A stretch of 64,000 nucleotides of DNA. It comes from Myxococcus dinghuensis. Its GTDB lineage: Bacteria; Myxococcota; Myxococcia; Myxococcales; Myxococcaceae. Shown here piece by piece: positions 9,005-17,312 of the stretch. A model generated the notes under the pieces. The model had not been told where the DNA came from, ran no database searches, and saw only the letters and a list, made by a program, of their open reading frames with translations. The stretch is taken from assembly GCF_024198235.1 (NCBI RefSeq), contig NZ_JAKCFB010000008.1:62001-126000 (forward strand), given 5' to 3'. Made by a program: the position numbers and the translations under genes. The stretch's first letter is position 1, and the number at the start of each line of letters is the position of its first letter.

Positions 9005-10146
9005 GCGGTCGTCCGCTGCGGCTCGCGGCGCTGGCGTTCCTGCTGTTGCCCCTGGTCGCGGTGGCGGCGCCCAAGAAGCTCGTGCTGCTCTTCACCGGAG
9101 ACAATGGGGGCGAAGTCGCCCCCTGTGGTTGAAGGCACAACCCGTCTGGCGGTCTGGCCAGACGAAAGAAGGCCATCGAGAACGAGCGCGCGAAGGGCGT
9201 GCCCGTGCTCGTGTTGGATGCGGGCAACGCGCTCTTCAAGAGCCGGGACAGCGGCATGGCCCCGGATGCGCGCCCGCGCGCGGAGCTCTTGTTGGCGCAG
9301 ATGGACGCGCAGGGCACCACGGCCATGGCCGTGGGCGCGCGCGACCTCGTGCTCGGCGTGGACTTCCTGCGCAAGCAGACGCGCAAGTCGAAGCTGAAGC
9401 TGCTGTCCGCGAACCTGGTGGATGGCCAGGGCAAGTTGCTGTTCCCCGCCTCGGTGGTGACGGAGGTGGGCGGCCTCAAGGTGGGCGTGGTGGGCGTGTC
9501 GCCGGCCACGCCCGAGCCCCTGCCCATGGAGCCGCAGGCGACGGGCAAGGCCGCCGGCTCGACGATGCGGGGCCTGCCGCTCCAGCCGGCCATCGCCGCG
9601 GAGGTGAAGCGCCTGCGCGAGCAATCCAAGGTGGACCTGGTGCTGCTGCTGGCGGCGGCGCCCTACGTGGACGTCGTCCAGGTGGCGGACTCCGTGGAGG
9701 GCGTGGACTTCGTGGTGCAGTCGCACGAGGGCCGGGGCTCCGGCATCGCCCAGCGGCAGGGACTGACCACCGTCGTCCCGCCGGGAGACCGGGGGCGGCA
9801 GTTGGCCCGGCTGGAGCTGTCCGTCGACGGCCCCGGTCGCTTCGTGGACAACTCCGAGCCGCTGCGCGCGAAGGAGAACCTGCGCATCGTGGAGATGAGC
9901 CTGTCGAAGGCCCGGGAGCGGCTCCAGTCCACCACCGATGCGGCCGGGAAGCGGGCCTTGACGGAGGCGGTCGCCAGCCTGGAAGCCCGGCGGACGGCCT
10001 TGGAGAAGACGGCGGGGCAGGGCGCAACGCAGGCCCCCCGGACGCATCTATTGTCGTACATCCAGTTGGGCGCGGACGTTCCGGCGGACCCGGTCGTCCA
10101 GAAGTCGGTGGAGCGCGTCGAACCCCCCGGTTCGGCCGCCCACTAG
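9001..10146 (+). CDS. Metallophosphatase / 5'-nucleotidase-like secreted protein with in-frame UGA (predicted selenoprotein, Sec44)
   Basis: Read through the UGA at 9130-9132, this is one 381-residue protein. A signal peptide (about 1-23, cut after VAVAA) is followed by the sequence KKLVLLFTGDNGGEVAPCG, then Sec44, then RHNPSGGLARR, and then an unbroken 337-residue frame. The PCG-x-x-x-NPSGGLARR context matches the motif PCGC..P.GGLARR that I recall from UshA-like metallophosphatases, where the residue at the UGA position is Cys. Sec for Cys is the usual exchange in selenoproteins. A perfect hairpin lies where a bacterial SECIS must be (see next entry). Ordinary gene finding would call a 43-residue peptide plus a gene from 9199. 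The start is fixed by ATGA overlap with the preceding lipoprotein. The substrate is unknown. A broken gene or sequencing error is the alternative, but the frame and composition continue normally on both sides. Confidence 0.82.
9143..9164 (+). promoter_or_regulatory. Predicted bacterial SECIS hairpin
   Basis: Arms CGTCTGGC (9143-9150) and GCCAGACG (9157-9164) pair perfectly over 8 bp around a 6-nt loop GGUCUG (9151-9156). The loop starts 18 nt after the last base of the UGA at 9130-9132. Bacterial SECIS elements sit directly downstream of the UGA, inside the coding region, with G and U in the apical loop for SelB binding. As I recall it, the loop of E. coli fdhF also contains GGUCU. The hairpin is encoded with AGA, CGA and TCT codons that are rare in the surrounding genes, which suggests selection on RNA structure. 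Confidence 0.8.
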
Positions 10147-10158
10147 CCCGTGCTGGTC

Positions 10159-10195
10159 TTGTGCCCCGGCCGGCGCGCCGTTATAAGCGCCGGCC
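10159..10195 (+). promoter_or_regulatory. Probable promoter of rpmE with inverted repeat across the -10 box
   Basis: TTGTGC (10159-10164), 17-bp spacer, then TATAAG (10182-10187) fit a sigma-70 type promoter about 70 bp upstream of the rpmE start. A perfect 9-bp inverted repeat, GGCCGGCGC (10168-10176) and GCGCCGGCC (10187-10195), flanks the -10 box. It could be a repressor operator or simply the terminator of the preceding gene; it lacks a T run. Confidence 0.5.
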
Positions 10196-10255
10196 ACTAC
10201 AGTGCCGGACCTCCCTCCCGTGGGCGGGTGGGGGCAAGGCACCCTGGAGAGCGTC

Positions 10256-10525
10256 ATGAAGCCTGAAATGCACCCGGTCTATCCGCCGTCCCGCATCACC
10301 TGCGCCTGCGGCAACGTCGTCGAGACCCACTCCACCCGCGGCTCGTTCTCGGTGGAAATCTGCTCGAACTGCCACCCCTTCTTCACGGGCAAGTACAAGC
10401 TCCTGGATACCCAGGGTCGCATCGACCGCTTCCGCAAGAAGTACGCCGCGCAGCCGGCGAAGGACGCCGCCGCTCCCGCGGAGGGCGCTGCCCCCGCCAA
10501 GGGTGGCAAGAAGGCCAAGGCCTGA
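10256..10525 (+). CDS. rpmE: 50S ribosomal protein L31, zinc-binding form
   Basis: 89 residues. It begins [11 protein letters not shown] and contains [11 protein letters not shown] and [13 protein letters not shown], hallmarks of L31. Two Cys pairs (CACG and CSNC) mark the zinc-binding C+ form, as opposed to the Cys-less paralogue made during zinc shortage. The C-terminus (about 65-89) is an Ala/Pro/Lys-rich extension beyond the usual ~70 residues. The ATG at 10256 is chosen because the protein matches L31 from its first residues. It is transcribed alone, with its own promoter and a hairpin downstream. Confidence 0.97.
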   Translation: MKPEMHPVYPPSRITCACGNVVETHSTRGSFSVEICSNCHPFFTGKYKLLDTQGRIDRFRKKYAAQPAKDAAAPAEGAAPAKGGKKAKA

Positions 10526-10565
10526 TTCGGGCCTCGCCGCTTCACAGCACCGAAGCAGCATCCGA

Positions 10566-10614
10566 CGAGCAGGGTGACGCAGGGCCTCCACGAGAGGCGC
10601 TGCCGCCCTGCTCG
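10566..10614 (+). terminator. Hairpin downstream of rpmE, probable terminator
   Basis: CGAGCAGGG (10566-10574) pairs with CCCTGCTCG (10606-10614), with an inner stem GCCTC (10584-10588) / GAGGC (10594-10598). No T run follows, so intrinsic termination is uncertain. Confidence 0.45.
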
Positions 10615-10652
10615 CGGCGCTTCTACGGCCCGGCGCACCCGTCAAGTTTCAG

Positions 10653-10695
10653 GGTGCTACAGGCCAGAAATTAGACGTAGCACCGAAGTGGCCTG
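10653..10695. promoter_or_regulatory. Two interlocked inverted repeats upstream of the DNA methyltransferase
   Basis: GGTGCTAC (10653-10660) and GTAGCACC (10677-10684) form one perfect 8-bp inverted repeat. AGGCCA (10661-10666) and TGGCCT (10690-10695) form a second one that overlaps the first, so both stems cannot form at once. The local A/T-rich loop (GAAATTAG) stands out. This 43-bp block lies 44 bp before the methyltransferase start and could be an operator or a switchable leader; no binding protein is known to me. Confidence 0.4.
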
Positions 10696-10738
10696 ACATT
10701 CCGCGGCGTCCCACGACGAAGAGTCCGACGGAGGCGAG

Positions 10739-11620
10739 ATGTTCGCGGAAGCTGCTGCCCCAAACCTGAAGATTGTCCGGCGCTCCCTCAACGAGAGCGT
10801 GCACGCCAAGGGTGACGCCTGGACGCTCCTGCGCGGGGACAGCCTGGAGCTGCTGCAGCAGTTCGAGCCCCAGACGTTCGACATGATTTTCGCGGACCCG
10901 CCGTATTTCCTCTCCAACGGGGGGACCACCTGCAAGGGCGGCAAGCGGGTGTCCGTGCAGAAGGGCAACTGGGACGTGTCGCGCGGCGTGGAGGAGGACC
11001 ACGCGTTCACCACCGCGTGGCTCGCCGCCTGCCAGCGCCTGCTCAAGCCCACCGGCACGCTCTGGGTGAGCGGCACCCAGCACGTCATCTTCAACGCCGG
11101 CTTCGCCATGCAGAAGCTCGGCTACAAGCTGCTCAACACCGTCACCTGGTTCAAGCCCAACGCGAGCCCCAACCTGGCGTGCCGCTACTTCACGCACTCC
11201 ACGGAGCTGCTCATCTGGGCCTCGCCGAAGTCCGGCGGCAAGCTCCAGCACGTCTTCAACTACTCCAAGATGAAGGCGGACAACGGCGGCAAGCAGATGC
11301 GCGACGCGTGGGCGCTGCCGCCCTCCGGCGACGCGGAGGTCACCGCGGACGGCGAGGGCCGGCTGTGGACGCTCACCGTCCCGCGCGGCGGCGAGGAGAA
11401 GGCCTTCGGCAGCCACCCCACGCAGAAGCCCGTGGCGCTGCTCGAGCGCATCATCGAGGCGAGCACCCCCGAGGACGCGCTCGTGCTCGACCCCTTCAAC
11501 GGCAGCGGCACCACGGGCGTCGCCGCCCTCAAGCTGGGCCGCCGCTACGTGGGCATCGACCTGGACACGAAGTACCTGGACCTCGCGCAGAAGCGCCTCA
11601 CGGCCGCTTCCGCGAAGTAG
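10739..11620 (+). CDS. Site-specific DNA methyltransferase (amino-methyltransferase, beta-class motif order)
   Basis: 293 residues. Catalytic motif IV is DPPYFLSN (about 53-60), near the N-terminus; the SAM-binding motif I is DPFNGSGTTGVAAL near 250-263. This order (catalysis before SAM binding) defines the beta class of N6-adenine or N4-cytosine methyltransferases. The DPPY form favours adenine but does not settle it. Between them lies a target-recognition region including FNYSKMKADNGGKQ and the conserved SHPTQKP segment. No restriction endonuclease gene is next to it, so it is likely an orphan methylase for regulation or DNA marking. The start follows an AGGCGAG-like ribosome-binding site. 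Confidence 0.9.
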   Translation: MFAEAAAPNLKIVRRSLNESVHAKGDAWTLLRGDSLELLQQFEPQTFDMIFADPPYFLSNGGTTCKGGKRVSVQKGNWDVSRGVEEDHAFTTAWLAACQRLLKPTGTLWVSGTQHVIFNAGFAMQKLGYKLLNTVTWFKPNASPNLACRYFTHSTELLIWASPKSGGKLQHVFNYSKMKADNGGKQMRDAWALPPSGDAEVTADGEGRLWTLTVPRGGEEKAFGSHPTQKPVALLERIIEASTPEDALVLDPFNGSGTTGVAALKLGRRYVGIDLDTKYLDLAQKRLTAASAK

Positions 11621-11659
11621 GCCCCGGCCTGCTGACTCCGCCGGGGCCCGCGCGGGGCC

Positions 11660-13414
11660 TCAGGCGCGCGACAGGATGAGCTCCACGCCCTGCCGGGCGA
11701 TGGGGTGGTAGCGCTCCCCGTACTTCTTGAAGAGCGAGCGCGCCAGCGCGCGGTGCTCGCGTGAGGCGGCGAGCACCCCGTACAGCGGCTTGAGGTACTT
11801 CATCCGGCCCACCTCGCCGAGGAAGGCCTCCGTGCGGCCCACCGCCGGCTCCCAGCCCGCGCGCAGCGCCGCGACGAGCCACGCCACCAGCACCTCCGAG
11901 TTGCGGCTCTTCGTGAGGCTGAAGCGCTCGTCCAACTGGCGGAACACGTCCCGGGGCGTGTCCTGGGGCAGCCACTCCAGGAACAACTGCCACTCCGCGG
12001 GCGTCCAGTCCTTCACCACGTCCTCGGACGGCACGGTGCCGCGCAGCTTCTCGAGCGTCTCCAGGCGGCTGGAGTGGGGCGCGGGCGCCCCCGGGGGGAT
12101 GCCCGGGCGGTTGAGGTAGGCGTCCGCGTCCACCTTCGTCAGCACGCCGGGCAGCTCCCGCTCCACGAAGGCGATGAACTCCTCGGTGGTGAGCGCGCGG
12201 AAGCGGTACGTCGCCAGGTAGCGGCGCAGGAACCCGTCGAAGGCCTCGCGCCCCACGGCCTCCTCCATGGCGCGCAGGAGCAGGTAGCCCTTCTCGTACG
12301 GAATCTGGGAGAAGGCCTCGTCCGGGTCCACGCCCGTCAGGTGCGTGCGCAGCGCGGTGAGGTAGGGGTGCTCGCGGAAGTGGTGCAGCGCCTCCTCCAG
12401 CGCCCGCCGTCCCAGCGCCGCGTGCAGCGCGGCGACCTCCGGCCCCTCCATCGCCTCGAGGATGCGCCGCTCGGCGAAGACGGTGAAGCCCTCGTTGAGC
12501 CAGAAGTGCTCCGCCGAGGCATTCGTCACCAGGTTGCCCGTCCACGAGTGCGCCAGCTCGTGCGCCACCACGTTCACCAGGCTCTTGTCCCCCGCGATGA
12601 GCGTGGGCGTCAGGAACGTCAGCCGCGGGTTCTCCATGCCGCCATACGGGAACGAGGGCGGCATGGTGAGCAGGTCGAAGCGCTCCCAGTCGTACGGGCC
12701 GAACAGCGACTCGGCCGCGCGCAGCATGTCGTCCACGCCGGAGAACTCCTCCGCCGCGTCCTCCAGCAGCTCCGGCTCCGCCCACACCCGCGAGCGCGGG
12801 CCCAGCTCCTTCGGCGCCAGGCTCCCCACCGCGAAGGCCAGCAGGTACGGGGGCACCGGCTGCGGCATCTCGTAGTGCTCCTCCGCCTCCACCCCGTGCT
12901 CCTCGCGGCGCACGAAGCTGGCCGCCATGACCGCCTTGAGCGCCTTGGGCACCCGCAGCGCCGCCCGGTAGCGGATGCGGATCCTCGGCGTGTCCTGGAG
13001 CGGGACCACACTGCGTGCGTGGATGGCCTGGCACTGGCTGTACAGGAACGGGTGCTGGCCCCCCGCCGTCTGCGAGGGCGTCAGCCACTGGAGCGCGCTG
13101 GCGTTGGGCGCCGTGCGGTAGCGCACCGTCAGTTGCCGCAGCCCCGACGGCAGCTCCACGCGCAATCGACTTCCAAGAATCGGTTCAGGCGGAGCGAGGA
13201 TGTAGGGCAAGGGACGACCATTGCCGTCCGTGACTCCCAGTATCTCCAAATCCCGGGTATCCAGGTCGAGGGGACCGGCGGAGGCTTCCTTGAGCGTCAG
13301 GGTCGCTTCCGCGTGGAGGCGGTGCGTCCGGAAATCGACGCGGGCCTTCCAGTCGAGGGTTTCCGTCTCGGGCTGCGTGCTGTCGTTGTACGAGTGCGGG
13401 TCGAGGCGCGCCAT
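11660..13414 (-). CDS. M1-family aminopeptidase of the leukotriene A4 hydrolase / aminopeptidase B type
   Basis: 584 residues. The N-terminal beta domain (about 1-200) is followed by the thermolysin-like catalytic domain, with exopeptidase motif YGGMENP, zinc motif HELAHSWTGN near residue 290 and the third zinc ligand in NEGFT 18 residues later. The order GGMENP, DKSL, HELAHSWTGNLV, HFWLNEGFTV is that of LTA4 hydrolase and aminopeptidase B. A C-terminal helical domain (about 430-584) follows, including the DVVKDWTPAEWQLFLEWLP region. There is no signal peptide, so it is probably cytoplasmic. The ATG at 13414 (MARLDPHSY) is preferred over the longer frame to 13546, whose extra 44 residues look non-coding and would run into the divergent fadN start. 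Epoxide hydrolase activity cannot be judged. Confidence 0.93.
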   Translation of the reverse strand: MARLDPHSYNDSTQPETETLDWKARVDFRTHRLHAEATLTLKEASAGPLDLDTRDLEILGVTDGNGRPLPYILAPPEPILGSRLRVELPSGLRQLTVRYRTAPNASALQWLTPSQTAGGQHPFLYSQCQAIHARSVVPLQDTPRIRIRYRAALRVPKALKAVMAASFVRREEHGVEAEEHYEMPQPVPPYLLAFAVGSLAPKELGPRSRVWAEPELLEDAAEEFSGVDDMLRAAESLFGPYDWERFDLLTMPPSFPYGGMENPRLTFLTPTLIAGDKSLVNVVAHELAHSWTGNLVTNASAEHFWLNEGFTVFAERRILEAMEGPEVAALHAALGRRALEEALHHFREHPYLTALRTHLTGVDPDEAFSQIPYEKGYLLLRAMEEAVGREAFDGFLRRYLATYRFRALTTEEFIAFVERELPGVLTKVDADAYLNRPGIPPGAPAPHSSRLETLEKLRGTVPSEDVVKDWTPAEWQLFLEWLPQDTPRDVFRQLDERFSLTKSRNSEVLVAWLVAALRAGWEPAVGRTEAFLGEVGRMKYLKPLYGVLAASREHRALARSLFKKYGERYHPIARQGVELILSRA

Positions 13415-13474
13415 GGCGGCCTGGTTTGTAGTCGGTGTGACGACCCCGTGGCGAGCACGACGACCCGCCGAACA

Positions 13475-13494
13475 GATTGACTTTCGGGTCAATC
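13475..13494. promoter_or_regulatory. Inverted repeat in the fadN promoter region, candidate operator
   Basis: GATTGAC (13475-13481) and GTCAATC (13488-13494) form a perfect 7-bp inverted repeat with a 6-bp spacer, in the 131-bp gap between the divergent aminopeptidase and fadN genes. A -35-like TTGACT overlaps its left arm and TACATT lies 15 bp further on. A TetR- or GntR-type fatty-acid regulator would be expected to bind such a site; the regulator is not in the window. Confidence 0.45.
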
Positions 13495-13545
13495 GCCTAC
13501 ATTTGTGCAGTCCCCTCCTTCCCACAAGCAAGGGAGCCATTCCCA

Positions 13546-15936
13546 ATGACGACGCGGATCCGCAAGGTAGCTGTGCTGGGCGCCGGAGTGATGGGTAGCG
13601 GCATTGCCGCCCATCTGGCCAACTCGGGCGTTCGCGCGCTGCTGCTGGACATCGTTCCGCCGAAGGCCGCCCCGGGCGAGGACACCTCGTCCAAGGCCTT
13701 CCGCAACAAGTTCGCCGCCGGCGCGCTGGCCAACATGCGCAAGCAGAAGCCCAGCCCCATCATGTCGGAGCAGGTCTTCACCGCCATCGAGGTGGGCAAC
13801 TTCGACGACGACCTGCACCGCATCTCCGAGTGCGACTGGGTCATCGAGGTCGTGAAGGAGGACCTGGCCGTCAAGCAGGCCCTCTTCGAGAAGGTGGAGA
13901 AGCACGCCCGCAGGGACGCCATCATCTCGTCCAACACCTCCGGCATGTCCATCGTCGGGATGACGCAGGGCCGCGGCGAGGCGTTCAAGAAGAACTTCCT
14001 CGTCACGCACTTCTTCAACCCCGTGCGCTACATGAAGCTCCTGGAGCTGGTGGCCGGCGAGCACACGGACCCGGCGGTGATGAAGGCCATCCACCGCTTC
14101 GGCGAAGAGGTGCTCGGCAAGGGCATCGTCTACGGCAAGGACACCACCAACTTCATCGCCAACCGCATCGGCGTGTACGGGATGATGCGCACCATCGCGG
14201 CCATGGGCCCGGCGGAGCTCTCCATCGAGGAGGTGGACAAGATCTTCGGCCCGGCGATGGGCCGTCCCAAGTCCGCCGTGTTCCGCACCGCGGACATCGT
14301 GGGCCTGGACACCTTCGTCCACGTGGCGAAGAACTGTTACGACACGCTGACGCAGGACGAGGAGCGCAACGTCTTCGCCATCCCCGACTTCCTCCAGAAG
14401 ATGGTGGAGAAGGGCATGCTGGGCGACAAGAGCGGCGGCGGCTTCTACAAGAAGGACAAGAGCAGCGGCGGCAAGGAGATCCTCGCGCTCGACCTGAAGA
14501 CGCTCGAGTACCGGGCGCAGGGCAAGGTGCGCTACGAGTCGCTGGGCGCCGCCCGCGAGGTCGAGGACGTCAAGGAGCGCGTGGCCGTCGTCCTGAACGG
14601 CACGGACAAGGCCGCCAGGTTCGCCGAGCAGGTGACGCTGGACGTGCTGGCCTACACCAGCCGCCGCATCCCGGAGATCGCCGACGACGTGGTCAACGTG
14701 GACCGTGGCGTGCGCTGGGGCTTCGGTTGGGACCTGGGCCCCTTCGAGGTCTGGGACGCGTACGGCGTGAAGAAGGGCGTCGAGCGCATGAAGGCGCTGG
14801 GCCTCAAGCCGGCGAAGTGGGTGGAGGACATGCTGGCCGCCGGCCGCGAGTCCTTCTACGGCGTGGCGAACGGCAAGGACACCTACTGGGACATCCCGTC
14901 CAAGTCCGTGAAGGTGGTGCCGGAGAACGCCCGCACGCAGCGCGTGGAGTACCTCAAGCGCGGCAACAAGAAGATCGTCGGCAACGACTCCGCCACCCTG
15001 TGGGACCTGGGCGATGGCGCGACGCTGCTGGAGTTCCACACGAAGATGAACTCCATCGATGACCAGATCATCGAGATGATGGACACGGCGCTCAACGAGA
15101 CGGAGAAGAACTTCAAGGGCCTCGTCATCGGCAACGACGGCGCCAACTTCTCCGCGGGCGCCAACATCGTCGCGCTGGTGTGGGCGGCGAAGAGCGGCGA
15201 GTACGAGTCCATCCGCAAGCTGGTGACGGGCTTCCAGGCCGCCAACCAGCGCATGCGCTACAGCCCGGTGCCGGTGGTGACGGCGCCCTTCAACCTCACC
15301 CTGGGCGGCGGCTCCGAGGTGACGATGGGCGGCAACGCCATCCAGGCGAGCGCCGAGCTGTACATGGGCCTCGTCGAGGTGGGCGTGGGCCTCATCCCCG
15401 GTGGTGGCGGCAACATGCAGCTGCTGCGCAACGTCTACGGCGCGTACTCCACGGACAAGGACTTCGACCCGCTGCCCTTCCTCAAGAAGGTGTTCCTGTC
15501 CATCGGCACGGCGAAGGTGGCCACCAGCGCCGAGGAGGCCCGCGAGCTGGGCTTCCTGTCCGCCTCCGACGGCATCAGCGCCAACCGCGACTTCCTCCTG
15601 TCCGACGCGAAGGCGCGCGTGCTGGGCATGGCGGACGCGGGCTTCCGCGCGCCGCGCCCCACGCGCTTCCGCCTGGGCGGCCCCAGCGGCTACGCCACCA
15701 TCGACATGATGCTGTACGACATGCAGATGAACGGCCAGGTCAGCGCCCACGACCGCAAGATCGGCCAGAAGCTGGCGCGCGTGCTCACCGGTGGTGACAC
15801 GAGCACCTCCGCCCTCGTCACCGAGGAGAAGCTGCTCGAGCTGGAGGCCGAGGCCTTCCTGAGCCTGTGCGGCGAGGAGAAGACCCAGGACCGCCTGACC
15901 CACATGATCGAGAAGGGCAAGCCGCTGCGGAACTGA
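13546..15936 (+). CDS. fadN: 3-hydroxyacyl-CoA dehydrogenase / enoyl-CoA hydratase fusion (FadN type)
   Basis: 796 residues. The N-terminal dehydrogenase has the NAD-binding motif GAGVMGSGIA (about 10-19), NTSGMSI and the catalytic His region THFFNPVRYM. A second dehydrogenase C-terminal domain (about 330-470) follows, then a crotonase-fold hydratase (about 490-700) with the oxyanion segment FSAGANI and catalytic Glu in MGLVEVGVGLIPGGGG. The domain order (dehydrogenase first, hydratase last) is that of Bacillus FadN, not E. coli FadB. It performs the two middle steps of fatty-acid beta-oxidation. A thiolase gene follows 78 bases downstream, so both form an operon. The start at 13546 gives the dehydrogenase fold from residue 5. 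Confidence 0.94.
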   Translation: MTTRIRKVAVLGAGVMGSGIAAHLANSGVRALLLDIVPPKAAPGEDTSSKAFRNKFAAGALANMRKQKPSPIMSEQVFTAIEVGNFDDDLHRISECDWVIEVVKEDLAVKQALFEKVEKHARRDAIISSNTSGMSIVGMTQGRGEAFKKNFLVTHFFNPVRYMKLLELVAGEHTDPAVMKAIHRFGEEVLGKGIVYGKDTTNFIANRIGVYGMMRTIAAMGPAELSIEEVDKIFGPAMGRPKSAVFRTADIVGLDTFVHVAKNCYDTLTQDEERNVFAIPDFLQKMVEKGMLGDKSGGGFYKKDKSSGGKEILALDLKTLEYRAQGKVRYESLGAAREVEDVKERVAVVLNGTDKAARFAEQVTLDVLAYTSRRIPEIADDVVNVDRGVRWGFGWDLGPFEVWDAYGVKKGVERMKALGLKPAKWVEDMLAAGRESFYGVANGKDTYWDIPSKSVKVVPENARTQRVEYLKRGNKKIVGNDSATLWDLGDGATLLEFHTKMNSIDDQIIEMMDTALNETEKNFKGLVIGNDGANFSAGANIVALVWAAKSGEYESIRKLVTGFQAANQRMRYSPVPVVTAPFNLTLGGGSEVTMGGNAIQASAELYMGLVEVGVGLIPGGGGNMQLLRNVYGAYSTDKDFDPLPFLKKVFLSIGTAKVATSAEEARELGFLSASDGISANRDFLLSDAKARVLGMADAGFRAPRPTRFRLGGPSGYATIDMMLYDMQMNGQVSAHDRKIGQKLARVLTGGDTSTSALVTEEKLLELEAEAFLSLCGEEKTQDRLTHMIEKGKPLRN

Positions 15937-16014
15937 GCGCTGGCCGGTACTCATTGACCACGACAAAGAGATTCGCTGCATGCCTGGGTGCCCCCCGGGC
16001 GAGGAGACACTGAA

Positions 16015-17187
16015 ATGGCTGGTCGAGTCGTGATTGCCAGCGCGGTCCGCACGCCGTTCACCCGCGCGCACAAGGGAGAGTTCAAGGACACCCGGCCGGA
16101 TACCCTGGCGGCCGTCGCCATCAAGGAGGCCGTCGCCCAGGTCCCCGGCCTGAAGCCGTCGGACGTGGAGGACGTCGTCCTGGGCTGTGCCATGCCGGAG
16201 GCCGAGCAGGGCATGAACGTGGCCCGTCAGGCCACGCTGCTGGCGGGGCTGCCGGTGGACGTTCCGGCGATGACCATCAACCGCTTCTGTTCCTCCGGGA
16301 CGCAGGCCATCGCGCAGATCGCGGCGGCCATCCAGGCGGGACACATCCAGGTGGGCATCGGCGGTGGCACCGAGTCGATGACCATGGTCCCCATGGGCGG
16401 CAACAAGGTGAGCGCCAACCCGGAGATCATGGCGAACCACCCGGAGATCTACACGTCCATGGGCGTGACGGCGGAGAACATCGCCTCCCGTCACAACGTG
16501 TCGCGTGAGGACTCCGACAAGTTCGCCGCGGAGAGCCAGCGCCGCGCCGCCACCGCGCGCGAGCAGGGCAAGTTCAAGGAGGAGATCGTCCCCGTCACCA
16601 CCACGGTCTACGACGACAACGGCGTCGCGCAGACGGTGACGGTGTCCGTGGACACCATCCTCCGGCCGGAGACGACGTTCGAGGGCCTGAACAAGCTCAA
16701 GCCGGCCTTCAACGCCAAGGGCGTGGTGACGGCGGGCAACGCGTCGCCGCTGACCGACGGCGCCGCCGCCGCGGTGGTGATGAGCGAGGAGAAGGCGAAG
16801 GAGCTGGGCGTCAAGCCGCTGGGCTACTTCATCGACTTCGCCGTCGCGGGCGTGCCTCCGGAGGTCATGGGCATCGGCCCCGTGCCCGCGGTGCGCAAGC
16901 TGCTGGCCAAGAACAAGCTCGAGGTGAAGGACATCGACGTCTTCGAGCTGAACGAGGCCTTCGCCCCGCAGGCGCTGTACTGCATCCGCGAGCTGGGCAT
17001 CCCCCTGGACAAGGTGAACCCCAACGGCGGCGCCATCGCCCTGGGCCACCCGCTGGGCGTGTCCGGCGCGCGCCTCGTCGCCACCATCCTGCGCGAGCTG
17101 AAGCGCCGCAACGGCCGCTACGGCGTCGTCACCATGTGCATCGGTGGCGGCATGGGCGCCGCGGCGCTCATCGAGCTGGCGAAGTAG
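16015..17187 (+). CDS. fadA: Acetyl-CoA C-acyltransferase (thiolase)
   Basis: 390 residues, the normal thiolase length. Catalytic residues are visible: Cys92 in [11 protein letters not shown], the NEAFA motif, His in [14 protein letters not shown] and the second Cys in CIGGGMGAA near the end. It cleaves 3-ketoacyl-CoA to acetyl-CoA and a shortened acyl-CoA, completing the cycle begun by the gene upstream. The start ATG at 16015 follows GAGGAGA at about 7 bases. No acyl-CoA dehydrogenase gene is adjacent; the operon ends in a good hairpin at 17221. Confidence 0.95.
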   Translation: MAGRVVIASAVRTPFTRAHKGEFKDTRPDTLAAVAIKEAVAQVPGLKPSDVEDVVLGCAMPEAEQGMNVARQATLLAGLPVDVPAMTINRFCSSGTQAIAQIAAAIQAGHIQVGIGGGTESMTMVPMGGNKVSANPEIMANHPEIYTSMGVTAENIASRHNVSREDSDKFAAESQRRAATAREQGKFKEEIVPVTTTVYDDNGVAQTVTVSVDTILRPETTFEGLNKLKPAFNAKGVVTAGNASPLTDGAAAAVVMSEEKAKELGVKPLGYFIDFAVAGVPPEVMGIGPVPAVRKLLAKNKLEVKDIDVFELNEAFAPQALYCIRELGIPLDKVNPNGGAIALGHPLGVSGARLVATILRELKRRNGRYGVVTMCIGGGMGAAALIELAK

Positions 17188-17220
17188 TCGCCACGCGCGA
17201 GCTGTATCGAGGAATCAACG

Positions 17221-17250
17221 CGGGCCTCGGGATTCGCTTCCCGGGGCCCG
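17221..17250 (+). terminator. Terminator hairpin after the fadN-fadA operon
   Basis: CGGGCCTCGGG (17221-17231, one G-U pair) pairs with CCCGGGGCCCG (17240-17250) around an 8-nt loop, followed by TGTCGTTTCC. It is a strong stem with a modest T-rich tail, 34 bases after the thiolase stop, and may serve the convergent MutS-like gene as well. Confidence 0.6.
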
Positions 17251-17312
17251 TGTCGTTTCCAGCGCCCTGTCCGCGAGGCCGGGGCCGCAGGGCGCGGCCC
17301 CCGTCGCGCCGC

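Noticed and set aside
9130..9132. TGA taken as the end of a 43-residue peptide or as a sign of a pseudogene
   Set aside because: The same frame continues without a break for 337 residues with normal composition, the junction matches a conserved motif, and a SECIS hairpin follows at the right distance.
12074..13480. Open frame of 468 codons on the plus strand opposite the M1 aminopeptidase
   Set aside because: It is a shadow frame rich in Arg, Gln and His with no recognisable domain; the opposite strand has the HELAH zinc motif.
13489..17049. Open frame of 1186 codons on the minus strand opposite the fadN-fadA genes
   Set aside because: It is a shadow of GC-rich coding DNA: His/Arg/Gly/Val-rich without any domain, while both plus-strand genes have clear catalytic motifs.
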